64,000 nt of DNA, taken from JBCCGL01 sp039029275. Its GTDB lineage: Bacteria > Pseudomonadota > Gammaproteobacteria > JBCCGL01. Below, piece after piece: positions 61,297 through 64,000 of the stretch. The translations under genes were made by a program, and so were the position numbers. Within the stretch, counting starts at the first letter, position 1, and every line of letters starts with the position of its first letter. The notes below the pieces were generated by a model. It had not been told where the DNA came from and did not search any database. It saw only the letters and a program-made list of their open reading frames with translations. The stretch spans positions 62,001-126,000 of the forward strand of contig JBCCGL010000001.1 of assembly GCA_039029275.1 (NCBI GenBank). The letters run 5' to 3'.

Positions 61297-62637
61297 ATGA
61301 CAGGCAATCTGGCGGTCGCCGACACCACTCCCCTCAGCAGCGTTCAAACGGTTTTGTGCGTCGATGACGAAACAAGCATTCTCACCTCGCTCAAGCGCGC
61401 CCTACGCAAAGAGGCGTTCCAGGTATTACTCGCAAACAGCGGAGAGGAAGCGCTCGAGATACTGCGCGAACAACCCGTCGATCTGGTTGTTTCAGATATG
61501 CGCATGCCGAATATGGACGGTGCGGCGCTGTTGCGCGAGGTGTTATTAAAATGGCCGGATACCATGCGGATCTTGCTGACCGGGTACTCCGATATGGAGT
61601 CAACGATATCTGCAATTAACGATGCAGAAATATTCCGCTATGTGTCAAAACCCTGGGACAACAACGATTTGATCGCGACGATACGCCAGGTTCTCGATCA
61701 CAAAAAGCTTCGCGACGAGCACGCGGCGCTGACCGAGCTCACCGAAAAACAAAACATTGAGCTGCAGGAACTCAACCAGGGGCTGGAAGAAAAAGTTCGC
61801 GCGCGCACGGCCGAAATTGCCAATGCCGCCAAACTCTTGCGCCAGTCCTACCAACAGTTGCAGGAAAGCTACGTCCACACCATTTCGGTGTTCTCACACT
61901 TGATGGAGTTCCGCGAAGGTAATGCATCGCTGCATGGAGAACACGTCGCAAAACTCTCTGCTGAAATCGCCAGGGAGCTCGCGCTTAGCGAAAAAGAATG
62001 CAGCGACCTGCACAACGCCGCACTTCTCCACGATATTGGAAAGCTGTGCTTTAACGAAGAGCTGACAAAAACACCGTACAACGCATTTTCAGACGAACAG
62101 CGAATCGAATATCAGGCACATCCTATGATGGGACAAATGGCACTGCTGTCGATCTCCGGATTGGCCGATACGGGTCTGCTAATACGCTCGCATCACGAGC
62201 ACTTCGACGGCAACGGTTTTCCCGATGGCCTAGCGGGTGAAGCGATTCCAAAAGGGGCGCGCATTATTTCTATCGCCGCTGATTTCGATGATCTGCAAAA
62301 CGGGATATTTCTTGGCAAATCACTTAACGCCAGCGACGCCGCCGATCATATTAAGCGGCAATCGGGCAAGCGTTATGATCCCGAGCTGGTCGATATTTTC
62401 CTCAAACTCGTGAAGAAGATTCCGGAGCAAGCGCAAACGCAAAAAGAGCTGAAGATCAGCTTTGAGGATATGGAACCCGGCATGGTAGTGAACAAGGATA
62501 TCAAAGCGGACAATGGCATGCTGCTGCTCCGCAAGGGACAGCAATTGAATGAAGCGCTGATCGATCGCATTCACGGCTATATGCAAGATTCGGAAAACGC
62601 GCGCGTGATCTACATTGCACCGCGCGGTGGGGAATAG
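61297..62637 (+). CDS. Response regulator with HD-GYP-type phosphodiesterase domain
   Basis: 446 residues. REC domain (about 16-135) with phospho-acceptor Asp67 ('LVVSDMRMPNMDG') and Lys in 'YVSKPWD'; a coiled coil; then an HD-GYP domain with HD motif 'LLHDIGKL' (H245, D246) and 'HHEHFDGNGFPDGL' (299-312), in which the GYP Tyr is Phe. It is followed by a C-terminal domain of about 70 residues. HD-GYP proteins degrade cyclic di-GMP. Divergent from the binding-protein/kinase pair, five bases before the next REC gene. Confidence 0.93.
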   Translation: MTGNLAVADTTPLSSVQTVLCVDDETSILTSLKRALRKEAFQVLLANSGEEALEILREQPVDLVVSDMRMPNMDGAALLREVLLKWPDTMRILLTGYSDMESTISAINDAEIFRYVSKPWDNNDLIATIRQVLDHKKLRDEHAALTELTEKQNIELQELNQGLEEKVRARTAEIANAAKLLRQSYQQLQESYVHTISVFSHLMEFREGNASLHGEHVAKLSAEIARELALSEKECSDLHNAALLHDIGKLCFNEELTKTPYNAFSDEQRIEYQAHPMMGQMALLSISGLADTGLLIRSHHEHFDGNGFPDGLAGEAIPKGARIISIAADFDDLQNGIFLGKSLNASDAADHIKRQSGKRYDPELVDIFLKLVKKIPEQAQTQKELKISFEDMEPGMVVNKDIKADNGMLLLRKGQQLNEALIDRIHGYMQDSENARVIYIAPRGGE

Positions 62638-62642
62638 ATACG

Positions 62643-64000
62643 ATGTCCAACTCACGACCCTGCGCCCTGTTTGTTGACGATGAGCCGTCGGTGTTAGGCG
62701 CGCTTAAACGCGCCTTTCGCCACGAGCGATTCGACTGCGAAACCGCAAGCTCACCGAGTGAAGCATTGCGCAAACTCAACGAACGCGAGTTTGCCGTTGT
62801 CGTTTCGGACTATCGCATGCCGGAAATGTCGGGCGTCGAACTTCTTTATTTGATTCGCGAGGTGCACCCCAAAACGAAACGCATCCTGCTTACCGGACAA
62901 GCCGATCTCGAAGGTGTTATCGCAGCAGTAAATGACGGCGGAATTCACAAATTTCACGTTAAACCGTGGGACAACAATGCGTTGTCAGGCGCGATCTCCG
63001 ACTGCCTCAATCTCTATTGGCTTGAAGAGGAAAATCGAAAACTCGGAGACGAACTTGAGTCTGCCAACGAAGCACTTTACTCGCTCAATACCGACCTTAC
63101 CTCACAGCTCGCAACCACCGTGATGCAACGTGACGATAGCCATCACTACGATAAAGAAAGCGGCCTGCCCAACACGAACCTGTTCGTCACAACATTAAAA
63201 AAACATTTGCAAAAACCGATTCTGCACAGCCAAATGAAAAAAAGACTGGTAGTGGTCGCGCTTGGACTAAAGAATCAAACCACTATCGAGACGAGCCTGG
63301 GGACGCAAGGGATTGACAATGCAATCCTCAGCATGCGCGACTCGTTGCAGGCATCGATTCGCGAGCACGATTTACTCGCACGCGTCCGCTCAGACGCGCT
63401 GGCACTTGCATGCTGGGTAGAGGGTGATGACACGCGTGTGATCGAGTTCGCCAAGCGTCTCGCGGCGGCCACGACACACCCCGAAAGCGACGCCGGTCGA
63501 AATTTCCATATCACCAGCTGCGCGGGCGTCAGCATCTGCAAAGAAAATGACACCTGCGCGGCTACGTTACTGGAACACGCGGTAGTCGCGATGCATCAAG
63601 CGCGTACCAACAAAAGCGTGCCAGCGTTTCTTTACTGTGAATCCGAACATGCTCAAACGAGCGCCAAATTGCGCATGATTCACGATTTGCACCTGGCGCT
63701 GGAAAACGACGAATTTTTTCTGGAGTTTCAGCCGCGGGTCAATCCACGCGACGGCGAAGTTGTCGCTGCTGAAGCATTGCTGCGTTGGGAGCATCCGCAA
63801 AACGGACGCGTGTCTCCTGCCGAGTTCGTGCCATTGCTTGAAGAGACCGGGTTGATCCTTCAGGTCGGCGAGTGGTGCATTCAGCAAGTCTGCCGTGTCG
63901 CGCGCAGCTTGCTTGATCAGAAATCACCTCTACTCATCGCGGTCAATATTTCACCCGCACAGTTCCATAACACGCAACTCCATCAGAGTATCGACCAGGC
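62643..64000 (+). CDS. Response regulator with degenerate GGDEF and EAL domain (partial)
   Basis: Open from ATG 62643 to the window edge, at least 452 residues. REC domain with Asp56 ('VVVSDYRMPEMSG') and 'HVKPWDNN'; a region from about 175 to 335 with GGDEF-like strands ('LVVVALGLKNQTTIE', 'LLARVRSDALALACW') where GGDEF itself is lost; then an EAL domain with 'EALLRWEHPQNGRVSPAEFVPLLEETGLI' (377 on) and 'AVNISPAQF'. The EAL domain may hydrolyse cyclic di-GMP; its C-terminal catalytic residues are outside the window. Confidence 0.92.
   Translation, partial: MSNSRPCALFVDDEPSVLGALKRAFRHERFDCETASSPSEALRKLNEREFAVVVSDYRMPEMSGVELLYLIREVHPKTKRILLTGQADLEGVIAAVNDGGIHKFHVKPWDNNALSGAISDCLNLYWLEEENRKLGDELESANEALYSLNTDLTSQLATTVMQRDDSHHYDKESGLPNTNLFVTTLKKHLQKPILHSQMKKRLVVVALGLKNQTTIETSLGTQGIDNAILSMRDSLQASIREHDLLARVRSDALALACWVEGDDTRVIEFAKRLAAATTHPESDAGRNFHITSCAGVSICKENDTCAATLLEHAVVAMHQARTNKSVPAFLYCESEHAQTSAKLRMIHDLHLALENDEFFLEFQPRVNPRDGEVVAAEALLRWEHPQNGRVSPAEFVPLLEETGLILQVGEWCIQQVCRVARSLLDQKSPLLIAVNISPAQFHNTQLHQSIDQ

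Noticed and set aside
1..64000. CRISPR arrays, insertion sequences, prophage, rRNA and tRNA genes
   Set aside because: I saw no regularly spaced short repeats, no transposase or integrase, and no tRNA T-loop in a cloverleaf context. Short or unusual tRNAs could be missed by eye.

Overview
The window looks like chromosomal DNA of a gammaproteobacterium, probably free-living and perhaps marine. The main reason is the block pilMNOPQ-aroK-aroB-damX beside a divergent PBP1A gene, with hemE, gltB/gltD and rpsU-yqeY divergent from tsaD close by; this is a gammaproteobacterial neighbourhood. I see no phage, transposase, integrase, CRISPR array, rRNA or tRNA. The genus cannot be told from the sequence.

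Layout, left to right. 1-9 kb: a cut-off MarR regulator divergent from a class IV aminotransferase, gpmI, a cobS-cobT pair (cobaltochelatase small and medium subunits), katG and a GNAT acetyltransferase. 9-12.3 kb: three exported proteins on one strand (tiny lipoprotein, FGE/SUMF1-like protein, Ig-like plus SGNH esterase lipoprotein). 12.8-34.4 kb: a CaiB-type CoA-transferase, then the housekeeping core gltB, damX, aroB, aroK, pilQPONM, ponA, hemE, gltD, yqeY, rpsU, tsaD. 34.5-39.7 kb: two EamA transporters, a FecR-OmpA pair and an M20 amidohydrolase. 40.1-46.3 kb: a cobalamin cluster on the minus strand (chlD-type chelatase gene, cobH, cobL, cobI, short cbiG, cobJ). 46.4-48.5 kb: a coupled chain of two YbjQ-family genes and a HAD hydrolase, ending in a 241-bp tandem repeat. 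48.5-58.6 kb: acyl-CoA ligase, class III nucleotide cyclase with a coupled isochorismatase-family hydrolase, a GNAT-like protein, a DksA/TraR protein, an atypical SDR, zapE, and a YafY-type regulator divergent from a NIF3-like gene and a third EamA transporter. 58.6-64 kb: a signalling locus (periplasmic binding protein, histidine kinase, REC-HD-GYP and REC-GGDEF-EAL proteins) running off the right edge.

The strongest observation is in the cobalamin cluster. The AAA+ ORF (45300-46322) and the VWA ORF (44638-45309) are joined through nine A residues. A -1 shift there would give a fused ChlD-type medium subunit of about 561 residues, while normal termination gives a ChlI-like small subunit. An SD-like sequence lies upstream and a perfect 9-bp GC-rich stem downstream. 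Because cobS and cobT are also present 40 kb away, the genome appears to carry two sets of cobaltochelatase AAA/VWA subunits; no cobN is in the window.

Dispersed palindromes are frequent: two in the cobS-cobT gap, a hairpin at each end of the cobL-cobJ block, and the tandem repeat whose edge encodes the last residues of the HAD hydrolase.
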